The notes beneath the pieces are model-generated. The model searched no databases. It saw only the letters and a list, made by a program, of their open reading frames with translations, and was not told where the DNA came from. Source: Muribaculaceae bacterium (lineage in GTDB: Bacteria; Bacteroidota; Bacteroidia; Bacteroidales; Muribaculaceae). Taken from it: a DNA stretch of 42,166 nt. The position numbers and the translations under genes are program-made. The DNA lies in the NCBI GenBank assembly GCA_022510465.1, contig JAFLTJ010000013.1, positions 1 to 42,166 of the forward strand, given 5' to 3'. Below, one piece after another: positions 24,742 through 33,648 of this stretch (its first letter is position 1; every line of letters starts with the position of its first letter).

Positions 24742-24781
24742 GGCGCAGGCTTGGAAGCCTGCTTTCCGGGTTGACGCGGCG
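24742..24781 (+). repeat. REP-like palindromic repeat, copy C
   Basis: Core palindrome at 24745-24762, tail CCGGGTTGACGCGGCG. Differs from copy B by one extra base and one substitution in the tail. Confidence 0.85.
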
Positions 24782-24807
24782 TGATGGCTTTTGAAAAGTA
24801 AATTTAT

Positions 24808-24842
24808 GGGGGTGATGGGGGTGGGTGGGGGTTGTATCTTTG
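24808..24842 (+). promoter_or_regulatory. G-quadruplex motif abutting a -7 box
   Basis: Four G runs lie on the plus strand: G5 (24808-24812), TGAT, G5 (24817-24821), T, G3 (24823-24825), T, G5 (24827-24831). Three bases later comes TATCTTTG (24835-24842), an exact -7 box for the gene at 24884. The G runs occupy the spacer where a -33 box and polymerase contact would be. No exact TTTG is seen upstream. Confidence 0.55.
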
Positions 24843-24883
24843 CGTCAAAATTTTGGATTAGGTTGTGTAAAAAAATTTGACGG

Positions 24884-27235
24884 ATGGAAAAGTTTGAATT
24901 GAAAGGGGGATTTATAGCCTCAAAAAGTTTTGGGTCGACGTGCAGCAAGAGCATTGCCGGGAGTGCCCCGGATATGATGCCGGGTGTGACGGTGGAGGTT
25001 GAAGATATGGACAACGTGAATCGCTATCCGTGTTGCAATCTTCGGGCCAATGCGGCGGGTGACGGTCTGACCGGCACGGGGATGGCCGAGCCTGCCGGAA
25101 AGGTGTTGTCAAGCCGTGTTTTGCTGACGTTGGATGACGATGTCGTGATAGGCTGTAACAGCCTTGGGCGGCTCGTTGTTGAGAGTGTAGGGGGCGGAAA
25201 TGTGGCGGTTCACGGGTCGATTGACGATGTGGTGACGTCGGCGGTTGCAACGGGGCATGGGCGCGGTATTGTGATGACGGCGTCGGGGAGGTTTTACACC
25301 GTGGAGGCGCATGGCAGCGTGGTGGCGATAACGCCCGGAACATTGCAGACGGGGCTGACGTTGAAGTCGTCGACGGCCGGGGTGTACAGCGTGCCGGTGG
25401 AGGCGATGCAGTTTTCGGGTGATTACACAACCCGTAACGTGGAGATAGGCGGAGGTGACCTCCGGAATCTGACCGGCGTTATCGGGAGTGCATACCGGCT
25501 GGCAGGGAGCCGGGCGCTGTCGGCAGGAGTTCTGCCGGGGATAGCGTTGGGCCGTTGCAGGGTTGTGGGCCACGACGGGACAACGTTGTTGTTGACTCCG
25601 CCGACGTTGCTGTGTAGCGGAGAGGGGGGCTCGGACAGCCCGGTTTATACGACCGATGTGGAGCAGACGGGCACGAGCTTTCAGTATGTTCATCCCGGCG
25701 AACTTTCGGTTGCCGGCATAGGGGTGAAACTGAGTGTTCCCGCGGGACTGTCGATTGATGAGCTTGGTGTGATAGACCATGTGGAGGTGCTGATGACTCC
25801 CCCGCTGACGGCCGTGAACATGGGAGGCAGTTCGGAGGGCGTTTTGAGTGGTTTTTCGGGCACGAATTGCAGGCTGAGAGTGTCGATGCCGGGGCAGACG
25901 CTGAACGGAGCAATAGAATCGACCCGTGCCCGAATCATAGCGGCATTGAGCCGATTGAGCCGCCTTGAACGCTGTGTTGCCCGAGTATCGGGGGAATCGC
26001 TGCTTGCCGGCGATGTGCAGATACGCCCTGTTTATGGGATGAGTTTTGAAAAGTGTATAGAGCGCGTCGACAAGGTGTTGAGCGAGGATGTAAAGGCGGT
26101 AAGCCGACTGGCGGGGAGCCGCTGGAGCGCGGGGTCGATGACTCGGCTCGGCGATATGATAGTGTCGGGGGATATTACGCGTCGGGCCGTCGAGGGGTTC
26201 ACTCCGGTTCAGCTGTCGTGCGAGACCTCGGGCGCCGGGAGCTGGCGCGGATATTGCCTGACGGAGGTAAGCGAAGATGGGGGCGTTAACCGTGTTGTGA
26301 CCGACATGGTAGGGACCAAGGGGCGCCCGGAGTCGGTAGGGCCGCTGGTTGTTTACCCCGGGGGTGGCGGTCGCCGGATAACAATCAGAGTCAGCGGCAG
26401 CCTGGGTAGAGTCGAGTTGCCGTTGGAGCCGACGAGCGATGGCAGTTTCAGTTATTATCTGAGTGCCGACCTTGGCGCGATAAAGGGGGAGGCCGATACG
26501 ACGCCGTTTGTAGTGCCGATAGTCGATGTAGTCGAGAGCCGGTCGCGTGGATGCGTATTGCTGACGTCGCAGGAAAATCCGTATGAGGTTGTTGCCGAGA
26601 CGGAGGTCGACGGGGCGGTAACGGCGCTTGCAGAGGCTGTAAACGGAGGTAGCACGCTTGATTTTGGTCGCTTGAGGTGTTATCTGATGTCGACGTCGGG
26701 AATCTATTCGGTTGCGGTCAACAGCTCGCGAGACCGGATGAAGTGTGAGCGTATAGACAGCCGTGGCGTTGACTCGCCGGGGTGTATATCGGTGGCCGAC
26801 AGCAGTCTGCATCTTCTCGCGGGGTCTGATTTGGTGTCGGTGTCGGGCGTCAGGGTAAAGGATGTTGTCAAGGGGGTTGGCGGCATAATAGTTGGCCACT
26901 CGCGCCGATATGGGGAGACGTGGATAGTTGACGGTGAGGGTGTGTTGGTGGTGAGCGCCGGGGGTTATTACCGCCGTGATGATGTGAGGCCGGTGATGTT
27001 TGTAGGTTTTGCGGGGCGTACCCTTGCGGTTGATGCGTCGGGCATGGCCTACGATATAGATAATGAAAGCGCGACTCCGAGCGGACCCGTTCATTGGAGC
27101 ATTGTGTTGAAACCCAAGGAGGTTGACGGGTTGAGGCCGCTGATGTTGAAGATGACGGGATTGACGGGGCAGAAGCGGGTGAGAGTGTGGAAAAACGGAT
27201 TGTTGCGCGACAGTTACATAGTCAAGGGTCGATAG
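24884..27235 (+). CDS. Unknown 783-residue protein paired with a phage-type terminase
   Basis: I do not recognise a family. There is no signal peptide and no membrane segment, and the composition is rich in Gly, Ser, Val and Thr with many short beta strands. Residues about 75-190 have a repeated 'GxLVVES... GRFYTVEA... AGVYSVPVEA' rhythm, and about 590-740 a similar 'GIYSVAVNSS... SLHLLAG... GETWIVDGEGVLVV' rhythm; both suggest beta-propeller blades. The centre contains a possible helical segment (IESTRARIIAALSRLSRLERCVAR). The gene ends 19 bases before the terminase ATG, so they are likely one transcript. Its position before a large terminase suggests a phage structural or packaging-partner protein, but this is inference. 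It appears more GC-rich than the flanking genes, which may indicate transfer. Confidence 0.7.
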   Translation: MEKFELKGGFIASKSFGSTCSKSIAGSAPDMMPGVTVEVEDMDNVNRYPCCNLRANAAGDGLTGTGMAEPAGKVLSSRVLLTLDDDVVIGCNSLGRLVVESVGGGNVAVHGSIDDVVTSAVATGHGRGIVMTASGRFYTVEAHGSVVAITPGTLQTGLTLKSSTAGVYSVPVEAMQFSGDYTTRNVEIGGGDLRNLTGVIGSAYRLAGSRALSAGVLPGIALGRCRVVGHDGTTLLLTPPTLLCSGEGGSDSPVYTTDVEQTGTSFQYVHPGELSVAGIGVKLSVPAGLSIDELGVIDHVEVLMTPPLTAVNMGGSSEGVLSGFSGTNCRLRVSMPGQTLNGAIESTRARIIAALSRLSRLERCVARVSGESLLAGDVQIRPVYGMSFEKCIERVDKVLSEDVKAVSRLAGSRWSAGSMTRLGDMIVSGDITRRAVEGFTPVQLSCETSGAGSWRGYCLTEVSEDGGVNRVVTDMVGTKGRPESVGPLVVYPGGGGRRITIRVSGSLGRVELPLEPTSDGSFSYYLSADLGAIKGEADTTPFVVPIVDVVESRSRGCVLLTSQENPYEVVAETEVDGAVTALAEAVNGGSTLDFGRLRCYLMSTSGIYSVAVNSSRDRMKCERIDSRGVDSPGCISVADSSLHLLAGSDLVSVSGVRVKDVVKGVGGIIVGHSRRYGETWIVDGEGVLVVSAGGYYRRDDVRPVMFVGFAGRTLAVDASGMAYDIDNESATPSGPVHWSIVLKPKEVDGLRPLMLKMTGLTGQKRVRVWKNGLLRDSYIVKGR

Positions 27236-27254
27236 GTTAAAAAAAGAGGTGAAG

Positions 27255-29048
27255 ATGGAGTTGAAAGAGCTGATAAAGGAGAATGAGCGCCGACGCGCGG
27301 CGATAGAGGCGCAGCGGCGGCGGGAGATAGCGCCGGTGAGGCGCCGAAAGGAGGATAGCCGGCGTTTTTCGCAGGATTTTGAGTTTTGGGCCGAGCGATG
27401 TGTCAAGATACGTCACAAGCTGACGGGGAAGATGGTTTCATTCAGGCTTAACCGGGCGCAAAAGAACCTGCTTGAAGTCATGGAGGAGATGAGGCTGAAA
27501 GGGGAGCCGATAAGGGTTATATTGCTGAAATCGCGCCAGTGGGGCGGGTCGACGCTGATACAGATTTATATGGCGTGGATTCAGATGATACATCGGGAGA
27601 ACTGGCATTCGCTGGTGTGTGCCCACGTTAAAGACACGGCGGCGACAATCAGAGGGATGTATAGCCGAATGTTGGAGGATTACCCGAAAGTCTATGTGGG
27701 CAGCGGGAAAGCGGCGCCGCAGTTCAAATGCTATGAACGGTCGCATAACACCCGCGTTTTGAGCGGTCGCAACTGCCGCGTGACGATAAGCAGCGCTGAG
27801 TCGCAAGACTCGGTGAGAGGCAACGATTTCTCAATGGCCCACCTGAGCGAGGTTGCGTTTTGGCGGTCGGGCACGGCGCGCACTCCGATGGATATGATGC
27901 GGGCCGTCACGAGCGGAATCCCCATGGAGCCTTATACGCTGATAGCGATAGAGAGCACGGCCAACGGCGCCGGCAATTATTTTCACAGCGAGTGGCTCAG
28001 AGCCGAGGGTGGGCGCAGCGCCTATCGGGCGGTGTTTGTTCCGTGGTATATGGCCGAGTTTAACGAGCTGGCGGTGAATGATGCAGGGGAGTTGTGGGAT
28101 AGCCTTGACGAGTATGAGCGGCGCCTGTGGAGGGAACATGAGATAACGCTGGAGCAGCTGAACTGGTATCATCACAAGCGAATGGAGTCGCCGAGCCACG
28201 AGGTAATGAAGGCCGAGTATCCAACGACACCGCAGGAGGCGTTTGTGAACACGGGGAACAATGTTTTTGGGATTAATGATATCGACCGTCTGAGGCTCGG
28301 AGTCGTACCGCCGTTGTTGCGCGGCAATATAGAGGGGGATTGCATTACCGGGCGCGGGTCGATGGAGAATGTGAGATTTAAAGAGGCGCCGTCGTGCAGC
28401 AGCGGGGAGACGCACGTGTGGCAGCTGCCCGAGCCGGGCCGGCACTATGTTGCGGCGGTAGATGTTGGCGGCCGATGGGAGGGTAGCGACTATTCGGTTA
28501 TAGCTGTGTTCAGCCGCCGGGAGGATGACCGGCAGCCGGAGTTGGTGGCGCAGTGGCGCGGCCATCTGGACCATGACCTGATGGCGTGGAAAGCGGCGGC
28601 GATGGCGACGTTCTACAACCGGGCGCTGCTGATAGTGGAGAGCAACACGCTTGAGAGCGAGGTGGGACTTACCGAGGAGAATGACGGTGCATATCTGTTG
28701 CAACAGCTTAATCACAGCTATCTTCACCTTTATCGACGCCGAGTTGAGGATGCGGTTGTTTCGCGACCGGTGATGAGGGTTGGGTTTCATACCAACCGAC
28801 GCACGAAGCAGATGATAATCAACCATCTGATATCAATAGTAAGAGACGGGGAGTATATAGAGCACGACGAGGAGGCGCTGAACGAGCTGTCGACCTATGA
28901 GCGCAAGCGAACCGGGGCGTATGGAGCCCGCTCGGGGTGTCACGACGATTTGCTGATGACGCGGGCTATCGCGCTGTTTGTGATGGATACGGAGCCGTCG
29001 CCGGGCGACGGAGAATTGCTGGAGGGGCTGAAACGGCGCCGATGTTGA
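27255..29048 (+). CDS. Phage-type terminase large subunit
   Basis: A 597-residue DNA-packaging motor protein. The ATPase domain has the terminase Walker A variant KSRQWGGST (about residues 92-100), a Walker B-like HLSEVAFW in which Ser replaces the usual Asp before Glu, and the coupling motif IESTANGAGN. The nuclease domain shows YVAAVDVGGRWEGSDYS (two Asp), LLIVESNT and HDDLLMTRAIAL, so the metal-binding residues look intact. ATG 27255 is preferred to the GTG at 27249; a purine-rich AGAGGTGAAG precedes it. In phages this subunit cuts and translocates DNA into proheads with portal and small terminase, but no portal, capsid, small subunit or integrase gene is visible here. It is either a remnant, a domesticated gene or part of a compact element. 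Confidence 0.88.
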   Translation: MELKELIKENERRRAAIEAQRRREIAPVRRRKEDSRRFSQDFEFWAERCVKIRHKLTGKMVSFRLNRAQKNLLEVMEEMRLKGEPIRVILLKSRQWGGSTLIQIYMAWIQMIHRENWHSLVCAHVKDTAATIRGMYSRMLEDYPKVYVGSGKAAPQFKCYERSHNTRVLSGRNCRVTISSAESQDSVRGNDFSMAHLSEVAFWRSGTARTPMDMMRAVTSGIPMEPYTLIAIESTANGAGNYFHSEWLRAEGGRSAYRAVFVPWYMAEFNELAVNDAGELWDSLDEYERRLWREHEITLEQLNWYHHKRMESPSHEVMKAEYPTTPQEAFVNTGNNVFGINDIDRLRLGVVPPLLRGNIEGDCITGRGSMENVRFKEAPSCSSGETHVWQLPEPGRHYVAAVDVGGRWEGSDYSVIAVFSRREDDRQPELVAQWRGHLDHDLMAWKAAAMATFYNRALLIVESNTLESEVGLTEENDGAYLLQQLNHSYLHLYRRRVEDAVVSRPVMRVGFHTNRRTKQMIINHLISIVRDGEYIEHDEEALNELSTYERKRTGAYGARSGCHDDLLMTRAIALFVMDTEPSPGDGELLEGLKRRRC

Positions 29049-29052
29049 CCTG

Positions 29053-29095
29053 AAAAAAGTAACCCCCGCCTTGCCGGAATGGCAGGGCAGGGGTT
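29053..29095 (-). terminator. Intrinsic terminator of the CE8 gene (minus strand)
   Basis: Long hairpin with outer stem AACCCC (29061-29066) and GGGGTT (29090-29095) and an inner TGCC/GGCA stem. On the minus strand it is followed by six T (29058-29053). It lies beyond the next hairpin, which serves the opposite strand. Confidence 0.65.
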
Positions 29096-29110
29096 GAAAA
29101 GAGTGTGGTG

Positions 29111-29134
29111 GCAGACCGTAGGGTCTGCTTTTTT
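29111..29134 (+). terminator. Intrinsic terminator of the terminase gene
   Basis: GCAGACC (29111-29117) pairs with GGTCTGC (29122-29128) around GTAG, followed by six T (29129-29134). Confidence 0.75.
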
Positions 29135-29137
29135 GTT

Positions 29138-32100
29138 TTATTTGTTTACAATCTTGGTAGCCACTTTTTCGCCTGAAGCGAGCGTGTCAACCTTGATTAC
29201 AATACCCTTGTACTCGGGAGAAACGCGTATACCCTCGACGTTGTAGTAAACAGTATTTACAACATTGTCGGTGGCGAGGATGTTTTCAACACCGGCTCCA
29301 ACAGCGGCGATAGCTTCGCCGAGACCACCCATTTCGTTAGCAGCGCGAACGGCGTAGGTAGCGTTGGCATCGTCAACGGTGTAGGATGGCTCGGTAGTGA
29401 AGTCAACAACCTTGCCATTCTTAACAATTGCCCAAAGGAGAGCATACTTGTTGTCGTCCCATGTCAAAGAAGTGCCGTCGAGAACAACGTTGGTAGGCGC
29501 GGGAGCCTGCTCGGCCAGCGATGCGGGATCCCAGTCGTCGTCACCACCCATTACGCGCTCGTAGCTGTTGTAATCGGCCTCTTCCTTGGTAAGGATAGGA
29601 TTGTTCTCATGACCGCTACCGAATGATTTCTTACGGTCTTTGAGGTCGATAACAGTGCCGTTTTCGGTCACTGAATTGTACTCGGCAAAACGCTTGGGAT
29701 AACCGTCGGTACCCATATCGTTCCAACCTACTGCGCTCGGGCGAGCAATCATGCGGGTGTCGATATAGAGAGCAATCGGAGTTCCCGAACCCCAAGGCCT
29801 ACCAAGGGTATAGTTACCGTCGATACCTTCTTTCTCGGCTATGATTTCACAATCCTTGAAGATGTAACCATACTGTTTGGGAACAGATGGAACGGCGAGA
29901 TAACCGCCTGTTTCGCACATCTGGAGAGTAACGGCGTTGTAGTAAACGTCGCCCTTACCGCAGAGGAAGTCGGTTCGACCGCGGAGGAGACCGCCTTCAT
30001 AGTAGAAGCGACCGCCCTCGTTGTTGCTCACGTAAGTGTCCTGATAAGCCCAGAGACATGCATCCTTGAAGATTGTCTTGTTGGCGTTATCGTTGAGAAC
30101 GATGTCACGACCGTGGTTGTCGCCCATAGCCGACTTCATTGTCAGGTTCTGGAAGTAGTAGTTCTGGGCAGAGCCGTTCAGACGGAGAACGTCACCGTTG
30201 CCGATACCCTCGAGAACATTACCGCCGGCGCTGGGGCTTGCGGGAACAGAGTTGGTGATAACAACACCTTCGAGGCTCTCACCGATGATTGACACGTTGG
30301 GAGCGTTAAGCGAGGTTGTCGGGTCGGGATATGCCTTGCCGTCGGTACCGTTCTTGGTAGCGGTGGTTGAGGCGGGGAGCACATAGTCGCCGTTCTTGAT
30401 GAAGATACGGAAACGTGCAGTCTTGTCGGCGCGAGCCTCAGAAGCGGCAAATGCCTCTTCAAGCTTACCGTCGTCGGGCACGATAAAGTCATAGAGAGCC
30501 TTATCTACCTCGGGGCGAGTGCGGGTTGTGAAATTGATAGTCACAGCCTTGTCGCTGTAGTTGTCGGTAAGGTCGGCAACAGTGTTGGCTGCAAGCGTAA
30601 ACTTATAGTCGGTAGCGTAAGTCAGGTTCTTGTACTGGAACATGACGGTTTTGCCGGTTACCGACGGGGTCAGTTCAATGCCATTGAGCGTTGCGGTTGT
30701 GCCCTCTTTGATTTTAACCTTTTCGTCGAATGTAAGAACAATCTTGCCGTTAATCGAGGCGGTCTTGCTGCCCTCTTCGGGAACCTGAGAAACGAGAACA
30801 GGAGCTGTTCCGTCGTCAACAAGTTTCATTGTACCTGTGATGAAGGTAGCGCCGAGAGCGATACCGTCATTGTTAGATTCTGTTCCGGCTTTGGGTGAAG
30901 TCTTGTCTGATTTCCAGCGTACGTAAACCTCTTTCTGATTGTTGGCGGCAGCGGGAAGTTCAAATTCAGCGTCAACCCACTTCTTGGCACCGTCGAGAGT
31001 GATTGTACCGAGCTTGGTCCAAGTGTTGCCGTCAAGCGAGTATTCAACATCCTGCCTGGTGTAGGCATTGTAGTTGTAGCACATGGCGGTGATAATCTTC
31101 ATGTCGGTGAAAGCCTCGGCATTAATCATCGTCTGCCAGTAGAAATCACCGAGCTCGTAAGTGCGCCAGTTAACGGCACCGGGTCGGCCTTCATAGCCAC
31201 CGGCAGCCACCTCGCTCTTGTCGAGCCATCCTTCGCTCTTGCCCTCCTCGTTGCGGAGAACGAGAGTAGCTACATCATTGTCTTCGGAAGCAAAGTCGGC
31301 GGGGCGGCCGTTTGCACCGGGCATGTAGAAGTCCCAACCAACAACATAGTCTTCAGTGTCAAAGTTAGCAACCAGTTCCTTGTCGCTATCCATCTTGACT
31401 GTGATTTCGGCCGATGACTGACCGTCGCTCCAGTTGGTGAAGGTCACGACGGGGTTGCTGATAGCTGTAAGGGTAACGGTAGTTCCCTCTTCATACATGT
31501 TCTTGCCCTCTACAACATTGGGAGCCGGAGTGGCCTGTACCTGATAGGCGTTGGCACCGCCGGCTACTGAATATGCGAGCTCGTAGGTGTTGAGCTTCTT
31601 GAAGTTTGCAGTCAGAACGGCGTCGGCGGTTACGGTGTGGTTATATACCTCGGTGGCAGCAACCTCCTTACCGGCGTCGTCGGTCCAGTTTACAAATTCA
31701 TAACCGAAGTTCTTGGCGGCAGTAAGTCTTACAACCGAACCTTCGTCGTAAGTCTCGCTCTTGGGGTAGAGAGTAACAGTACCTGCGTCTTCGGGCTTGA
31801 CAACTCCGGTGATAGTATATTTAGCTACCTCCTCAATAGTTCCGTCAAGGAGACCTTCAACGTTAACCTGGCTGAAACCACCCTCTTTGGTGTTTCCAAC
31901 GCCGATAGATGCGGCAAGGGTAAAGCCGTCGGTCGACGCGAGCTGTTTCTGCTGTTCCTCGGTCAGGGTGATGGTAACATGCGCGATATAGTTGGAGTTG
32001 CCGCTAAACTTATCGGCAGTTGCATCCTGATTGTTACGCGGAGCGGTGTAATTGCCGAGAGTGATATACTCGCCGTCGGCTTTCTTGGCCTTAATGGTTA

Positions 32101-33595
32101 CGCCGTTTTCAGAGTCGGTACCAAAGCGGCAGATGTAGGTGCTTATCTTGGTCGGAGTAAAGGTAAGACCCTTGGCGGGCTTAAGGCTCCATTCTACCAC
32201 GTCGCTTGCGCCGTTGGCAGGCTTAATCTTTGCAAATGTAATGCCGTCGGCGTGTACCGAAGTGCCTGTTCCGGCGTATGTAGCGCCGTTGAGTTCCACG
32301 CCGGTCATTGAGAAGCCGTTCTCGGGTGTAACGTCGCTCTTGTCAAGCTCTTCGCTGTTGAAAGGCCATGTTACCCATGCCGGTTCTTTGTCGTAAACAG
32401 TACCGGCAGCCGAGGGCTTGATGTAAGGAAGAACGACCGTCAGGAAACGGTAGTAGCTACCACCTTTAGGCTCGACGGTTACAGTCTCGGCATCGCTGCC
32501 AACCTCGTAAGCCCAGTCGAGAGCAGTAACATTGGCGTCGTCGCCGTTTACTAATGTTCCAACTGCATTCTCGAATGACTGCATCTTTACAACAGCGCCC
32601 TTGCAAGAGGGAGCAATCAGTTTAGTTCCGTTGTTAATCTGACACCAGTCGGTCCAGTTGCCGTTGGCAAACTTACCGCCATTGTTGGTGTCGAGGTCCA
32701 TCTTGACGTCGATAGTCTCGCCGTTGACAATTGCCTGCGTAACCCAGATAGTGTTGACGTTCTGATAGCCAACTGTGGGTGCGCCATAGCGACGCTCGAA
32801 GTTCCACTTAACGGTAACTTCGGCACGACGGTCGGCCAGCGCAACGGTATTGTCGGTGAACACCGGAGTAAGGGTGACGTTCTCGCTGAGAGTGTACTCG
32901 TCGCCGGCCTTGTAGGTCTTGCTGCCGTCGTTCCATCCGGTAAGTGTCTTACCCTCAACATACATTGTGTAGTTGGCAGGGATTGTCACCTTTGTTCCCG
33001 GCTCGCCTTTTAAAGCCTCGGGGGCCTTGCCACAGTCGGTGTAGCTGCCAAGGCCGAATGTCAGCACAACATCCTCCACAATCTCGCCCTCGATAGCCTC
33101 GACAGCGATGTAGGGGGTGTAGGAGCCGCCGGCAAAGGTCAGCGTGGCTGCCTCGCCCTTGTAGTTGCCCGAAACGATGTTCTCGGTCTTGTTTTGGTGG
33201 AAGCAAGTTCCGTTGTTGGTGTCGAACGTCACCACGGTTTCATCTCCATTCTTGACAGTCACGTCGCCACCCCATTGGCATGTGCCCATGGAGAACTTCG
33301 TCGGGCCGTCAACTTTCACGGTTGAGCTGAAATTGCCCAGACCATGTTCGGGAGAGTGGTACTTACCGGTTATGACAATAGCTGCATCGGCGGCGTCGGC
33401 AGCCACGCGGGTGGGAGTGCCGTTTTCGCCAATTGCTATGCCAAAGGTGGTGATAGTGTACGGTTCCGTTTTTTCTTCATCAGTCAGCAAGTTGCCGTTG
33501 GTGAAGTCGATGCGGATGTCCTTGAACGCTTGCGCCGGCAGCAAAACAGCCAGGAAAGCGAGCGTGCAAAGGAACTTCATCACTTTGTTGGTCAT
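29138..33595 (-). CDS. Very large secreted pectinesterase (CE8) with repeat and Ig-like domains
   Basis: A 1485-residue exported enzyme removing methyl esters from homogalacturonan. After a signal peptide (CTLAFLAVLLPAQA) come: a beta-rich region with an InlB-type 'bacterial repeat' (about 190-250, LTGWNDGSKTYKAGDEYTL); a second beta region; two more such repeats (about 625-765, FGYEFVNWTDDAGKEV and VVTFTNWSDGQSSAEI); a discoidin-like beta domain (about 770-920); a Big_5 Ig-like domain (about 930-1025); and the CE8 catalytic beta-helix (about 1035-1340). In the last, AYQDTYV, GRTDFLCGKG and LGRPWG carry the two catalytic Asp and the Arg. The C-terminus (VYYNVEGIRVSPEYKGIVIK) is a sorting-type tail. 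Last gene of the CE12-GH28-CE8 operon. Most CE8 enzymes are 300-600 residues, so the N-terminal 1000 residues are the unusual part. Confidence 0.92.
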   Translation of the reverse strand: MTNKVMKFLCTLAFLAVLLPAQAFKDIRIDFTNGNLLTDEEKTEPYTITTFGIAIGENGTPTRVAADAADAAIVITGKYHSPEHGLGNFSSTVKVDGPTKFSMGTCQWGGDVTVKNGDETVVTFDTNNGTCFHQNKTENIVSGNYKGEAATLTFAGGSYTPYIAVEAIEGEIVEDVVLTFGLGSYTDCGKAPEALKGEPGTKVTIPANYTMYVEGKTLTGWNDGSKTYKAGDEYTLSENVTLTPVFTDNTVALADRRAEVTVKWNFERRYGAPTVGYQNVNTIWVTQAIVNGETIDVKMDLDTNNGGKFANGNWTDWCQINNGTKLIAPSCKGAVVKMQSFENAVGTLVNGDDANVTALDWAYEVGSDAETVTVEPKGGSYYRFLTVVLPYIKPSAAGTVYDKEPAWVTWPFNSEELDKSDVTPENGFSMTGVELNGATYAGTGTSVHADGITFAKIKPANGASDVVEWSLKPAKGLTFTPTKISTYICRFGTDSENGVTIKAKKADGEYITLGNYTAPRNNQDATADKFSGNSNYIAHVTITLTEEQQKQLASTDGFTLAASIGVGNTKEGGFSQVNVEGLLDGTIEEVAKYTITGVVKPEDAGTVTLYPKSETYDEGSVVRLTAAKNFGYEFVNWTDDAGKEVAATEVYNHTVTADAVLTANFKKLNTYELAYSVAGGANAYQVQATPAPNVVEGKNMYEEGTTVTLTAISNPVVTFTNWSDGQSSAEITVKMDSDKELVANFDTEDYVVGWDFYMPGANGRPADFASEDNDVATLVLRNEEGKSEGWLDKSEVAAGGYEGRPGAVNWRTYELGDFYWQTMINAEAFTDMKIITAMCYNYNAYTRQDVEYSLDGNTWTKLGTITLDGAKKWVDAEFELPAAANNQKEVYVRWKSDKTSPKAGTESNNDGIALGATFITGTMKLVDDGTAPVLVSQVPEEGSKTASINGKIVLTFDEKVKIKEGTTATLNGIELTPSVTGKTVMFQYKNLTYATDYKFTLAANTVADLTDNYSDKAVTINFTTRTRPEVDKALYDFIVPDDGKLEEAFAASEARADKTARFRIFIKNGDYVLPASTTATKNGTDGKAYPDPTTSLNAPNVSIIGESLEGVVITNSVPASPSAGGNVLEGIGNGDVLRLNGSAQNYYFQNLTMKSAMGDNHGRDIVLNDNANKTIFKDACLWAYQDTYVSNNEGGRFYYEGGLLRGRTDFLCGKGDVYYNAVTLQMCETGGYLAVPSVPKQYGYIFKDCEIIAEKEGIDGNYTLGRPWGSGTPIALYIDTRMIARPSAVGWNDMGTDGYPKRFAEYNSVTENGTVIDLKDRKKSFGSGHENNPILTKEEADYNSYERVMGGDDDWDPASLAEQAPAPTNVVLDGTSLTWDDNKYALLWAIVKNGKVVDFTTEPSYTVDDANATYAVRAANEMGGLGEAIAAVGAGVENILATDNVVNTVYYNVEGIRVSPEYKGIVIKVDTLASGEKVATKIVNK

Positions 33596-33648
33596 ACTTT
33601 TTGATTTAAGGTTAATAAAAATATTTAATTATAAGGATTTTGCTTTCT

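Larger units (their letters stand above)
24543..24883. other. Repeat- and G-rich intergenic region upstream of the phage-like pair
   Basis: No gene is seen. It holds loosely spaced G runs (24546-24586), two REP-like repeats in tandem (24685-24781), a compact G-quadruplex motif (24808-24831), and a -7 box leading into the 783-residue protein gene. Confidence 0.7.

Noticed and set aside
25109-27406. A 765-codon open frame on the minus strand opposite the 783-residue protein gene
   Set aside because: Its product is rich in Arg, His, Pro and Gln with no fold-like pattern, and it covers the promoter side and start of the terminase gene. It is a frame shadow of a GC-rich gene.
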